A stretch of 64,000 nucleotides of DNA, taken from positions 1 to 64,000 of the forward strand of contig CAVZID010000026.1 in the NCBI GenBank assembly GCA_963775245.1, read 5' to 3'. Shown in pieces: positions 1 through 7,374 of the stretch; the first letter of the stretch is position 1; the number at the start of each line of letters is the position of its first letter. The notes beneath the pieces are model-generated. The model did no database searches. It worked only from the letters and a program-made list of their open reading frames with translations, and was not told the origin of the DNA. Position numbers and translations under genes: made by a program. The DNA comes from CAVSWT01 sp963775245 (GTDB lineage Bacteria; Bacteroidota; Ignavibacteria; Ignavibacteriales; Ignavibacteriaceae).

Positions 1-38
1 CGCCTCGAAATTTTTTCAGGGCGTTTTTGTTTTTAAAT

Positions 39-155
39 GTAGAGACGCTCCGGTGGAGCGTCTGAAACCGTAAACTAAAATTTAGTGATTTTCAATTTTA
101 AATAGTTTTTCCAATTTAGACACCTCCCCACTTAGTGGCAGCGAGGCATCTCTAC
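39..155. repeat. Dispersed palindromic element, GTAGAGACG family
   Basis: The outer ends match as an inverted repeat: GTAGAGACGC at 39-48 against GCATCTCTAC at 146-155 (9 of 10 pairs). Inside, 43-51 and 55-63 form a perfect 9-bp hairpin with loop GGT. The same end sequence reappears at 25066-25093 inside a coding sequence, so this is a repeat family and not a single hairpin. It fills most of the gene-free stretch at the left edge (1-267), where I see no gene. A mobile, non-autonomous element is inference; no transposase gene is nearby. Confidence 0.55.
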
Positions 156-267
156 AACCAACTACAAAATTTATTTCCTTTTATATGAGACAGCTTTTTT
201 AATCCTCTTACTTTTTTATATTTTGAATTCGTTTTTACTCTTTGACAACAGTTTAACTTTTATTTCA

Positions 268-1735
268 ATGAAACAACAAGAATTTTTTTCATCCAGATGG
301 ACTTTAATTATTGCAACAATAGGTATTGCTGTGGGTACCGGGAACATCTGGCGATTTTCAAGAATTGTTGCGCAAAATGGAGGAGGCTCATTTTTAATTC
401 CCTGGGTGATTTTTCTTTTAATCTGGTCGGTGCCTTTAATCATTGCTGAATTTGCAATTGGTAAGTCAAGCCGCTTTGGTCCTGTTGGTGCAATTGCAAA
501 AACTGCTGGTAAAAAGTTTGCCTGGATGGGTGCTTATATTGTTTTTGTTTCCACTGCTATTATGTTTTACTATTCGGTTGTGACAGGCTGGTGCCTTCGA
601 TATTTTTTATCGGCTATCAGCGGGAATCTTTTTAATACTGCAAACCATCTTGCTTACTGGAAAAGTTTTTCTTCAAGTTATCAGCCGGTAGATCTTTCAT
701 TTTATATCCATGGTGTTTGTTGCATTTATTATTTACAGGGGCGTTGCAAAAGGTATTGAGCGCGTAACAAAATTTATGGTTCCGGCTTTACTGATTATAC
801 TTGTAATTTTATTTATCCGTGCTGTAACTCTTCCAAATGCAGTTGAAGGAATAAAATATTTCTTCACACCAAAGCTTGATGTAATGCTTGATTATAAAGT
901 TTGGCTGAATGCATTAACACAAAATGCCTGGGATACCGGCGCCGGCTGGGGATTGATTTTAACTTATGCAATCTACATGAAAAAGAATGAAGATATTTCA
1001 TTGAATGCAGCTTTAATTGGTTTTGGAAATAACAGTGTTTCAATTCTTGCCGGACTAACAATCTTTTCAACGGTATTTGCTTTGAGTTCTGTTGATGCAA
1101 TGACACAAGTTTCACAATCAGGCCCGGCTAATACTGGATTGACCTTTATTTATTTGCCGTTATTATTTTCAAAAATGTCTTCAAGTTATTTTGTAAATGC
1201 CTTCTTCGCAACAATATTTTTTATCGCGCTATTTTTTGCGGCAGTTACTTCTTTAATTTCTATGGTTGAGCTTTCAACTCGCACTTTAATTGATTTTGGA
1301 TTTAAAAGAAGGAAAGCAATTATTTTTGTGTCTGTAGTTGGTTTTGTGATGGGAATCCCTTCGGCAGTAGATTCAAATTTTTTAACAAATCAAGATTGGG
1401 TTTGGGGAGTTGGATTAATTTTAAGCGGGGCGTTCATTTCATTTTCAATTATTAGATACGGTGTGGATAAATTCAGGACAGAAATAATAAACGGCTTCGG
1501 CAGTGATGTTAAAATCGGGAAATGGTATAATTTTGTTATTGGAATATTAATTCCAATTCAAGTTGTTGTGTTAATATTGTGGTGGCTGATTTCATCTGTC
1601 TCCTGGGATGCACAATGGTGGAATCCTTTTCATGCAGAAAATGCCGGAACAGTTTTGTTTCAATGGGCAGTAGCTTTGATTATCTTTGTATCGTTAAATA
1701 AAATTATGGTTAAATCTATTTTCGACGAGAAGTAA
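268..1735 (+). pseudogene. NSS/SNF-family sodium-dependent transporter, large subunit (frameshifted)
   Basis: Neurotransmitter:sodium symporter family, inner-membrane Na+-coupled uptake of an amino acid or related solute. The first half has the family hallmark in TM1 (AVGTGNIWRF, then NGGGSF), which lines the sodium and substrate sites in LeuT. The second half continues with the TM5 to TM12 region (GVAKGIERVTKFMVP, then TQNAWDTGAGWG of TM6). The two halves sit in different frames; the switch is near base 690, where removing one base in CCGGTAGATC joins QPV to IFHFISMVFV. The joined protein is about 488 residues, normal for bacterial members. I start at ATG 268, at the residues before TM1, and not at 223. 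A MetS-like small subunit follows. Either a sequencing indel or a real pseudogene. Confidence 0.85.
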
Positions 1736-1740
1736 AAAAA

Positions 1741-1867
1741 AGACTTCTGAAAAATTAACTTGTGTCATCCTGAGTTTATCGAAGGATGAAGAATTTAGCA
1801 AGATATCAACTTCGACAAGCTCAGTTTGACATTTTTAATTTAACGTTATTAAATTTTTCAGAAGTCT
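1741..1867. repeat. 127-bp MITE-like inverted-repeat element
   Basis: Terminal inverted repeats match exactly over 16 bp (1741-1756 and 1852-1867, AGACTTCTGAAAAATT). Inside, TGTCATCCTGAG...CGAAGG pairs imperfectly with ACTTCGACAAGCTCAGTTTGACA at 1810-1831, so the whole element can fold into one long hairpin. It lies between the NSS large subunit and its small subunit and supplies a false upstream start for the latter. Non-autonomous element by structure; no target-site duplication could be established by eye. Confidence 0.6.
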
Positions 1868-1884
1868 CAGAAAATAAATATATA

Positions 1885-2007
1885 ATGAACGCATCTACCA
1901 TCATAACGCTTGTATTAGTTATTGGAATTGTTTGGGGTGGATTAATTTATTTTCTTAGTCGTGCAGTTAAATACGAAAAATTGAAATCTAAAAATGGCAA
2001 AGAGTAG
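1885..2007 (+). CDS. MetS-like NSS transporter small subunit (40 aa)
   Basis: Tiny single-span membrane protein, MNASTIITLVLVIGIVWGG then a Lys-rich tail. Length, one N-terminal TM helix with the WGG motif, and its place directly after an NSS transporter match the MetS-type small subunit that is required for the methionine/alanine NSS carrier MetPS of Corynebacterium. The open frame extends upstream to 1786, but those 33 codons are derived from the 127-bp palindromic element, so ATG 1885 is the supported start. Its 3' end overlaps the start of holA by 14 bases, suggesting co-transcription. Family call by pattern, not by alignment. Confidence 0.75.
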   Translation: MNASTIITLVLVIGIVWGGLIYFLSRAVKYEKLKSKNGKE

Positions 2008-3007
2008 AAAGACAGCTCCGCAAATTTCAGAGGCGGTTAAAAATTTAAAGAATAAAAATTTCCTCCCGGTTTACTATTTTTTCGGAGAAGACAGTTACAG
2101 TATTCATAATACCCTTAAATATATCCAGGATGCAATGGAGCCTTTTATTACCTCTGATTTTGATAAGGAAACTTTTTACGGAGAAAATAAAAGCTTAAAC
2201 GAAGTTTTAAATTTTGCTTCTACTTTTCCATTCAGTTCCGAAAAGAAATTAATTATCTTCAAAGAATTTGAGAAAGTAAGGGACAAAAAAAATCTTACAT
2301 CATACTTAAAATCACCGGCTGATTTTACAACCTTAATCATAACTCATGAAGGAAAAATTTCAAGTTTAGATTCTGAGCCGTATAAATCACTTCTTCAAAA
2401 CAATTTTATTTTTGAAGCAAAAGAATTAAAAGGAAGCAGCCTAATTAATTGGCTGATTGAATATTCTTCCAAAAGTAAAAGAACCTTAACTTCAGAGAAT
2501 GCACAAATATTAATTGATATTGTTGGCGAAAATAGAAGCTTGCTTGAAGCACAGTTGGAAAAAATTTTTATTTATTTGGGAGAAGAAAAAGAGATAACGC
2601 TGGAAGCAATCAAATCTCTTTCAACATCTTTAAAAGAGTTTAATATCTTTGATCTTCAAAATGCGCTTGCAGAAAAACATAAAACTAAAGCATTAAAAAT
2701 TTCATATAACCTTTTAGAAAAAGGCAGCGAGCCGATTCAAATTGTTTTTATGCTCACAAGATATTTTACACAGCTTGCGAGGTTGAATGAACTAAAAGCA
2801 AAAGGTGGTTCGGAATACGAAATCGCCAGAAAAATTGGTACACATCCTTTTTATTTAAAGGATTATTATAAAGCCCGTTCAAGATATTCTGATGATGATT
2901 TGTATAAAGTGGTTAAAGCGCTGTTGAAGGCTGATCTTTCAATTAAAACTACAACGGTGGAGCCAAAAGTATTAATCACAATTTTGATGGAAGAAATTTT
3001 GAGTTAG
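1994..3007 (+). CDS. holA: DNA polymerase III subunit delta
   Basis: Delta subunit of the clamp loader, which opens the beta sliding clamp during replication; cytosolic. The 337-residue length is normal. The N-terminal part has the AAA+-like fold with the degenerate YYFFGEDSYSI segment where other AAA+ proteins carry a Walker A motif, as expected for a non-hydrolysing delta subunit. Residues FPFSSEKKLIIF and the C-terminal helical collar (PEPKVLI-like ending, EPKVLITILMEE) also fit HolA. Start ATG 1994 lies within the end of the small transporter subunit gene. A palindromic hairpin follows at 3045-3077. Confidence 0.93.
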   Translation: MAKSRKTAPQISEAVKNLKNKNFLPVYYFFGEDSYSIHNTLKYIQDAMEPFITSDFDKETFYGENKSLNEVLNFASTFPFSSEKKLIIFKEFEKVRDKKNLTSYLKSPADFTTLIITHEGKISSLDSEPYKSLLQNNFIFEAKELKGSSLINWLIEYSSKSKRTLTSENAQILIDIVGENRSLLEAQLEKIFIYLGEEKEITLEAIKSLSTSLKEFNIFDLQNALAEKHKTKALKISYNLLEKGSEPIQIVFMLTRYFTQLARLNELKAKGGSEYEIARKIGTHPFYLKDYYKARSRYSDDDLYKVVKALLKADLSIKTTTVEPKVLITILMEEILS

Positions 3008-3044
3008 GTTTTAGAAACATTTTAATTAGTTATCTTACAAAAAG

Positions 3045-3077
3045 ATAAACCCAGTTTCTCAAAGAAACTGGGTTTAT
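3045..3077. repeat. Palindromic hairpin, AAACCCRGTTTCT family (copy 1)
   Basis: Perfect 15-bp inverted repeat (3045-3059 and 3063-3077) with loop CAA, 37 bases after the holA stop. The same hairpin recurs at 11923-11953, 11986-12016 and 32861-32891 with matched arm changes. It could end transcription of holA, but no strong T run follows, so I class it as a repeat with possible terminator function. Confidence 0.75.
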
Positions 3078-3120
3078 AAACATTACTTTAGCATAACATG
3101 AGTTAATTATTATAAGTTAT

Positions 3121-3285
3121 GTAATGTCACTCCTTCGGAGTTTTAAGCTTTGGTGTTTCTCTTATATTTATAATAATATCAGTCCTTCGGACTTAAAGAG
3201 ATTAGAATCACGAAGGGATGAAATAATTATAGTAATAGACATCACGGAAAAATATTAAACCCTGAAAGGGGGACATAAAAAATCT
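3121..3285. repeat. REP-like cluster of short hairpins; rest of the 3008-3416 gap
   Basis: Several small stem-loops in a row: CTCCTTCGGAG at 3129-3139, GTCCTTCGGAC at 3181-3191, and CCCTGAAAGGG near 3260-3270. Words such as CGAAGGGATGA and CCTGAAAGGGGGACAT recur in an ordered set, as in clustered repetitive extragenic palindromes. Together with the hairpin at 3045 it explains most of the 409-base gap between holA and the sigma factor gene. I see no convincing ORF or RNA gene here. Confidence 0.5.
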
Positions 3286-3416
3286 GTATATAAAAAAGTA
3301 CAGTCACAAAGTTTGATTTTAGTTAGTTTTGAGAAATTTTCAAATTAAAAAGATTTTTATTTAATTTATTGTCCAATTAAGGAAACATTTCATTTTAAAG
3401 GAAGTATAAGAAAAAC

Positions 3417-4007
3417 TTGGTGGAAAAATCTCTGGCAGAATTGACAGACGAAGAACTCATAATCGAATTTCAAAACAATAACACAATTCGTGCTTTTGAG
3501 ATTTTAGTTGAAAGATTTAAAAACCCGTTGACAAATTTTGTGTTTAGATTTTTGGGAGATTATGAAGCTTGTACAGATGTTGTTCAAGAAACTTTTGTTA
3601 AAGTTTATCGATACAAAGATTCTTATAACTCGGTTGCAAAATTCTCTACCTGGATTTACACCATTGCCGGTAATTTAGCACGGACAGAATATCAAAAACG
3701 AAAAAGAAGAAAGTTCTTATCAATAAATTCTTTCGGGGAAAACAAAGATGAAAATTTTGATATACCCGATGAAAGCTATCGCCCCGATGTAATGACGGAC
3801 AGCGGAATTAAAGATGAGATTATTCAAAAAGCTTTGCAGAAGGTTTCACCGGTTTATAGAGAAGTAGTAATTTTGAGAGATGTTCAGGATATGTCTTATG
3901 AAGAAATTGCGGAGATAACAGGAATAACAGTTGGTACGGTTAAATCAAGAATTAACAGAGGAAGGGCTCAATTGCAAAAATTGCTTAAGGATATTTATAA
4001 GGAATGA
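3417..4007 (+). CDS. RNA polymerase sigma factor, ECF (sigma-70) family
   Basis: Alternative sigma factor of 196 residues. Region 2 is seen at about residues 25-95 (DVVQETFVKVYRY, then FSTWIYTIAGNLARTEYQKRKRR) and region 4 at about 140-190 (REVVILRDVQDMSYEEIAEITGITVGTVKSRINRGR), a clear helix-turn-helix. No ATG is available: the frame opens with TTG at 3417 followed by GTG at 3420, with AAAGGAAG at 3397-3404 as ribosome binding site, favouring TTG. The next gene, nine bases on, encodes a single-span membrane protein that probably acts as its partner. Regulon unknown. Confidence 0.92.
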   Translation: MVEKSLAELTDEELIIEFQNNNTIRAFEILVERFKNPLTNFVFRFLGDYEACTDVVQETFVKVYRYKDSYNSVAKFSTWIYTIAGNLARTEYQKRKRRKFLSINSFGENKDENFDIPDESYRPDVMTDSGIKDEIIQKALQKVSPVYREVVILRDVQDMSYEEIAEITGITVGTVKSRINRGRAQLQKLLKDIYKE

Positions 4008-4016
4008 AGGTTTAAA

Positions 4017-4664
4017 ATGGAACAGGAAAAAGACGATTTGCAATATAAAGATTTGATTAAAGATCTTAATCAGCTTCAAGAAGTTAAAGCACCAAAAAAT
4101 TTTGAAGCTGATTTGATGAGAAGAATTAACTCCGAAGATTTTGGTAAAGAAGAAATTAAAAACGGATTTTGGGATAGATTTTTATCTCCTGCTAGGCTTG
4201 TTCCACTTGGAGCATTAGCAGCAGTAATAATTATATTGCTGTTCGTGACAAATAATAAACCGAATATGTCCGATGATCCTCTATTAGCAGCACCACGTGA
4301 AAGAACCGATTTAATTTCAAGCAATGATATTTCAATTGAGAATTTTGTAAGAGAAAAACAAGAAATTTCAAACAGTCTTAAAAAAGATAAAAATGAGAGT
4401 GGTCAGATTGAGCAAAAAGATTCTGATAAAAAAGATGCCCAACCATTTACAAATAAATCTTTAAAGTCAAAGGGATTATCTTCATCTTCAAGAAGTCTTG
4501 CAGGCGGAAATTTACAAGAAAATTTAAATGCTCCTGCAGTTCAGTCTTCTTTTGCAATTAGTAAAAGCGGACTAAATTTTAGACAGGTTAATTTGAGTAA
4601 AGCAGAAAGAAAAGAAGTTGAGCAATTAAGAGAAAAGATGTTAAATTCTTTTCAAAAGCAATAA
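4017..4664 (+). CDS. Single-span membrane protein, probable anti-sigma partner
   Basis: The 215-residue protein has a cytosolic N-terminal helical part (about 1-58), one TM helix (VPLGALAAVIIILLFV, about 61-78) and a long, charged, low-complexity Ser/Lys/Gln-rich region ending in a helical segment (KAERKEVEQLREKMLNS). It follows the ECF sigma gene by nine bases, in the place where membrane anti-sigma factors normally sit. No HxxxCxxC zinc motif is visible, so it is not a standard ZAS anti-sigma factor. Function is inferred from context and topology only. Confidence 0.6.
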   Translation: MEQEKDDLQYKDLIKDLNQLQEVKAPKNFEADLMRRINSEDFGKEEIKNGFWDRFLSPARLVPLGALAAVIIILLFVTNNKPNMSDDPLLAAPRERTDLISSNDISIENFVREKQEISNSLKKDKNESGQIEQKDSDKKDAQPFTNKSLKSKGLSSSSRSLAGGNLQENLNAPAVQSSFAISKSGLNFRQVNLSKAERKEVEQLREKMLNSFQKQ

Positions 4665-4691
4665 AAAAGTAAATTTTCGATTGAAATTTTC

Positions 4692-4723
4692 ATTGGATTT
4701 AATCCATTACTTGGCTATATTTG
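4692..4723 (+). promoter_or_regulatory. Possible Bacteroidetes-type promoter for the L31 gene
   Basis: TATATTTG at 4716-4723 fits the TAnnTTTG -7 box of Bacteroidetes, with ATTG at 4692-4695 about 20 bases upstream as a -33 element. This would put the transcript start near 4730, 38 bases before the L31 ATG. Match by eye; it assumes Ignavibacteria use the Bacteroidetes-type box. Confidence 0.35.
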
Positions 4724-4767
4724 TCGCTACATTTTTTAAGAAAGATTAATATTTAGGTGTTAATTAA

Positions 4768-5016
4768 ATGAAAAAAGGAATTCATCCAAATTATCGTCCC
4801 GTTGTTTTTCAGGATTCTTCTGCTGATTTTACAATTTTGACAAGATCCACAATTCAAACTGAAGATACAATTAAATGGGAAGATGGTAATACATACCCAT
4901 TAGTTAAGCTTGAAATCTCAAGTGCTTCTCACCCGTTTTTTACAGGTAAACAAAAATTACTTGATACTGCAGGTAGAGTCGAGAAGTTCAAGAGAAAATA
5001 TGCTAAGAAGTCGTAA
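4768..5016 (+). CDS. rpmE2: 50S ribosomal protein L31, type B
   Basis: Large-subunit ribosomal protein of 82 residues, opening with MKKGIHPNYRPVVF and containing SASHPFFTGKQK and a basic tail (VEKFKRKYAKKS), typical of L31. The zinc-binding CxxC pair of type A L31 is absent, so this is the zinc-independent type B form, about ten residues longer than type A. It is a stand-alone transcription unit, with a putative promoter upstream and a hairpin-plus-T-run terminator at 5052-5074. Confidence 0.95.
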   Translation: MKKGIHPNYRPVVFQDSSADFTILTRSTIQTEDTIKWEDGNTYPLVKLEISSASHPFFTGKQKLLDTAGRVEKFKRKYAKKS

Positions 5017-5051
5017 TCCGATTTAAGATTTTAAATTATCTATTTATGTGG

Positions 5052-5074
5052 GCCGGAATTATCCGGCTTTTTTA
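5052..5074 (+). terminator. Rho-independent terminator of the L31 gene
   Basis: Stem GCCGGA/TCCGGC (5052-5057, 5062-5067) with loop ATTA, followed by a run of seven T. It overlaps the last codons of the convergent minus-strand gene. Confidence 0.85.
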
Positions 5075-6142
5075 TTTTTCTTTTGTAAGATTTTGAAATA
5101 AAACTTTAGCAGCTACTTCATTTGCTTGTTTGTTCCAATGAGGGTCTTTATTTATCCAAAAACTTTTTATACCGGTTAATGCTTCTTTAAATTTGGGCAA
5201 AAGATCCACATATTGAATTGAATTGTTCTCACAAAATGATTTTAAATCGTTATACCTTTCTAAAACTAATTTGCTGAATTTTTTTTCTCTGGCTTTATGT
5301 TGAATTATTGGCAGGATAATTAACTTAATATTCTCTCCATTTAATTTTGAATTTAATTCCGCTAAGATATTTTTGGTTTTAATCAATACAGAATTATTAT
5401 TTTGCCTATTCTTATCATAAATAAATTTCTGTTTGAGAATTATCAATTTTGATATTATAAAATTATAAAGCACGGAATATTTTAAAGGGTAATATTCAAT
5501 TGCTCTAAGAAAAGAATTTTTAAAATGATGAAAGTAAAGTTCATTCCCATATATTTTGGCATAGGGAGCTTTAGATTGTTTTAAACTGAAGCCATGAAAA
5601 TAAACATATGGATCATTAAGCCTGTCAAGTGCGTCTATGGTTAACCCTAAAATAACTTTGCGAGGTTTTACTATTGGAATTAATTTTTCAATAGTTTTTT
5701 CCATTTGTTCCAGGTTATAACCGGAGACGGCGGCATTATATAAGTCATATTTATTGATCGGATTAGTGTTTAATAAATTACTTAATACATTAGGCCATCG
5801 ATCTTCAACATTTATCCCGAATCCGGCAGTATATGAATCGCCCACTATTAAAATATTTTTATTATTTGTTTGCAGTTTCCATTCTTTATCTCTATAACCA
5901 AAAGAGTTGATTTCTACATTTATCTGATAATCATTATTTTTTATTATCGTTTTAATATTTTTCTTATAGATATATTTTACATCTTTGTCATATTGGATAT
6001 AATCACTATCATTTTTATCATGTGAGAGTATGGATGTCCCGATTATTAATCTTAATACTATTTCAGTTAATAGAAAGAATATTGTTAAAGATGTAAATAA
6101 TAAAAATATATTTTTAGATATTTTTTTTAGTTTAATCATCAC
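5072..6142 (-). CDS. Membrane-anchored SGNH/GDSL-family hydrolase
   Basis: A 356-residue protein with an N-terminal signal-anchor (about residues 10-36) and an extracytoplasmic SGNH hydrolase domain. The catalytic serine block is GDSYTAG (Ser103), a block II/III-like segment is AAVSGYN, and the C-terminal block V is DPHWN (Asp333, His335), giving the expected Ser-Asp-His set. Family members act as esterases or acetyltransferase partners on surface glycans, but the substrate cannot be read here. The gene stands alone, convergent with L31 and divergent from the efflux operon. It is notably AT-rich even for this window, which may hint at transfer. Confidence 0.75.
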   Translation of the reverse strand: MMIKLKKISKNIFLLFTSLTIFFLLTEIVLRLIIGTSILSHDKNDSDYIQYDKDVKYIYKKNIKTIIKNNDYQINVEINSFGYRDKEWKLQTNNKNILIVGDSYTAGFGINVEDRWPNVLSNLLNTNPINKYDLYNAAVSGYNLEQMEKTIEKLIPIVKPRKVILGLTIDALDRLNDPYVYFHGFSLKQSKAPYAKIYGNELYFHHFKNSFLRAIEYYPLKYSVLYNFIISKLIILKQKFIYDKNRQNNNSVLIKTKNILAELNSKLNGENIKLIILPIIQHKAREKKFSKLVLERYNDLKSFCENNSIQYVDLLPKFKEALTGIKSFWINKDPHWNKQANEVAAKVLFQNLTKEK

Positions 6143-6299
6143 ATTTATGTTTGAAACAAAACATTATTTTAATAATCATAAAACAAAATTAACCTGGTAT
6201 AATGATAATAGTTAAACAGTTTTTCCTAAAATTTGTGAGTTGTTTTAATATAGTTATTTACTAATTTCAACTGTCTAAATTAAATATTTATTATATAAT

Positions 6300-7364
6300 A
6301 TGAATAAGAAAAAAATAATAGTAGGTGTAACTGTTGTAGTAGCTCTTCTTGTTATTTTTCTGGTATTTAAAAAAACTTATTCCTCCAAGAATATAGATAC
6401 TCAATCTAAAAACACTTCAATTCAAGTAATTCCTGTTAAAGCTCACATTGTGAAGCCGCAAGAGCTTGGCAATAACGTAATAACCACCGGGACGGTCTTA
6501 GCAAATGAAGAAGTTGATTTAAAAAGCGAAGTCTCAGGCAAGATTGTTGAAATAGCATTTAAAGAGGGTAGCCGCGTTAACAAAGGTGATTTGCTGGTAA
6601 AAATAAATGATGCCGAGTTGCAAGCACAATTGATGAGAGAAAAATATACTTTCGAATTATTGAAAGATAAAGAATACCGGCAGAAAAAATTATTTGAAAA
6701 AGAAGCCATCAGCCAGGAAGAATATGACGATGCACTTAATCAGTTCAATGTAAGTAAAGCGGAAGTTGATTTGATAAAAGCTCAGATTGACAAAACAGAA
6801 ATTAGAGCCCCGTTTAATGGAATAGTGGGTCTTAAAAATGTAAGTGAAGGAAGCTATATAACTCCATCAACAGTTATTGCAAGCCTACAGAACATCAATC
6901 CCATTAAAATTGATTTTTCAATTCCTGAAAAATATTCCGGTTCAGTAAAAGTTGGCGATCAGATAAATTTTAAAGTTGTTGGTGATGAAGAGAATTATAA
7001 TGCAAAAGTTTATGCAATTGAACCCAAAATTGACCCTGTTACAAGAACTTTAAAAATAAGAGCAATTTATTCAAATCAGGCTGGAAGAATATTACCCGGT
7101 TCTTTTGCCGATGTAAAGCTAATATTAGATAAAATTGATAACGCATTGTTGATTCCCACTCAAGCAATAGTGCCGGAATTAAAGGGACAGAAAGTTTACA
7201 TTTATAGATCAGGAAAAGTTGCACAGCAGAATGTAGAAATGGGAATTAGAACAGACGAATATGTTCAAATTACAAGCGGATTAAATCCAAACGATACTTT
7301 AATAATCTCTGGAATTCTGCAAATAAAACCTGGTGCGGAAGTTTCAATTACAGAATTTAATTAA
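6300..7364 (+). CDS. RND efflux periplasmic adaptor (HlyD/AcrA family)
   Basis: Membrane fusion protein that links the inner-membrane pump to the outer-membrane channel. The 354 residues start with a signal or anchor helix (KIIVGVTVVVALLVIFLVF), followed by a biotinyl-lipoyl half (VDLKSEVSGKIVEIAFKEGSRVNKGD), an alpha hairpin with AISQEEYDDA, the second lipoyl half (TEIRAPFNGIVG), a beta barrel and a membrane-proximal domain. The pump gene follows after ten bases and a TolC-like gene after that, so the three form one efflux operon. No clear Shine-Dalgarno sequence precedes the ATG. Confidence 0.93.
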   Translation: MNKKKIIVGVTVVVALLVIFLVFKKTYSSKNIDTQSKNTSIQVIPVKAHIVKPQELGNNVITTGTVLANEEVDLKSEVSGKIVEIAFKEGSRVNKGDLLVKINDAELQAQLMREKYTFELLKDKEYRQKKLFEKEAISQEEYDDALNQFNVSKAEVDLIKAQIDKTEIRAPFNGIVGLKNVSEGSYITPSTVIASLQNINPIKIDFSIPEKYSGSVKVGDQINFKVVGDEENYNAKVYAIEPKIDPVTRTLKIRAIYSNQAGRILPGSFADVKLILDKIDNALLIPTQAIVPELKGQKVYIYRSGKVAQQNVEMGIRTDEYVQITSGLNPNDTLIISGILQIKPGAEVSITEFN

Positions 7365-7374
7365 GTAAATATTT

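Noticed and set aside
1786..1884. N-terminal 33 codons of the longer frame before the MetS-like gene
   Set aside because: They are translated from the palindromic element; the true small subunit starts at ATG 1885.
3121..3285. CRISPR-like array
   Set aside because: The repeats are short different hairpins without equal spacers or a repeat of 25 or more bases.
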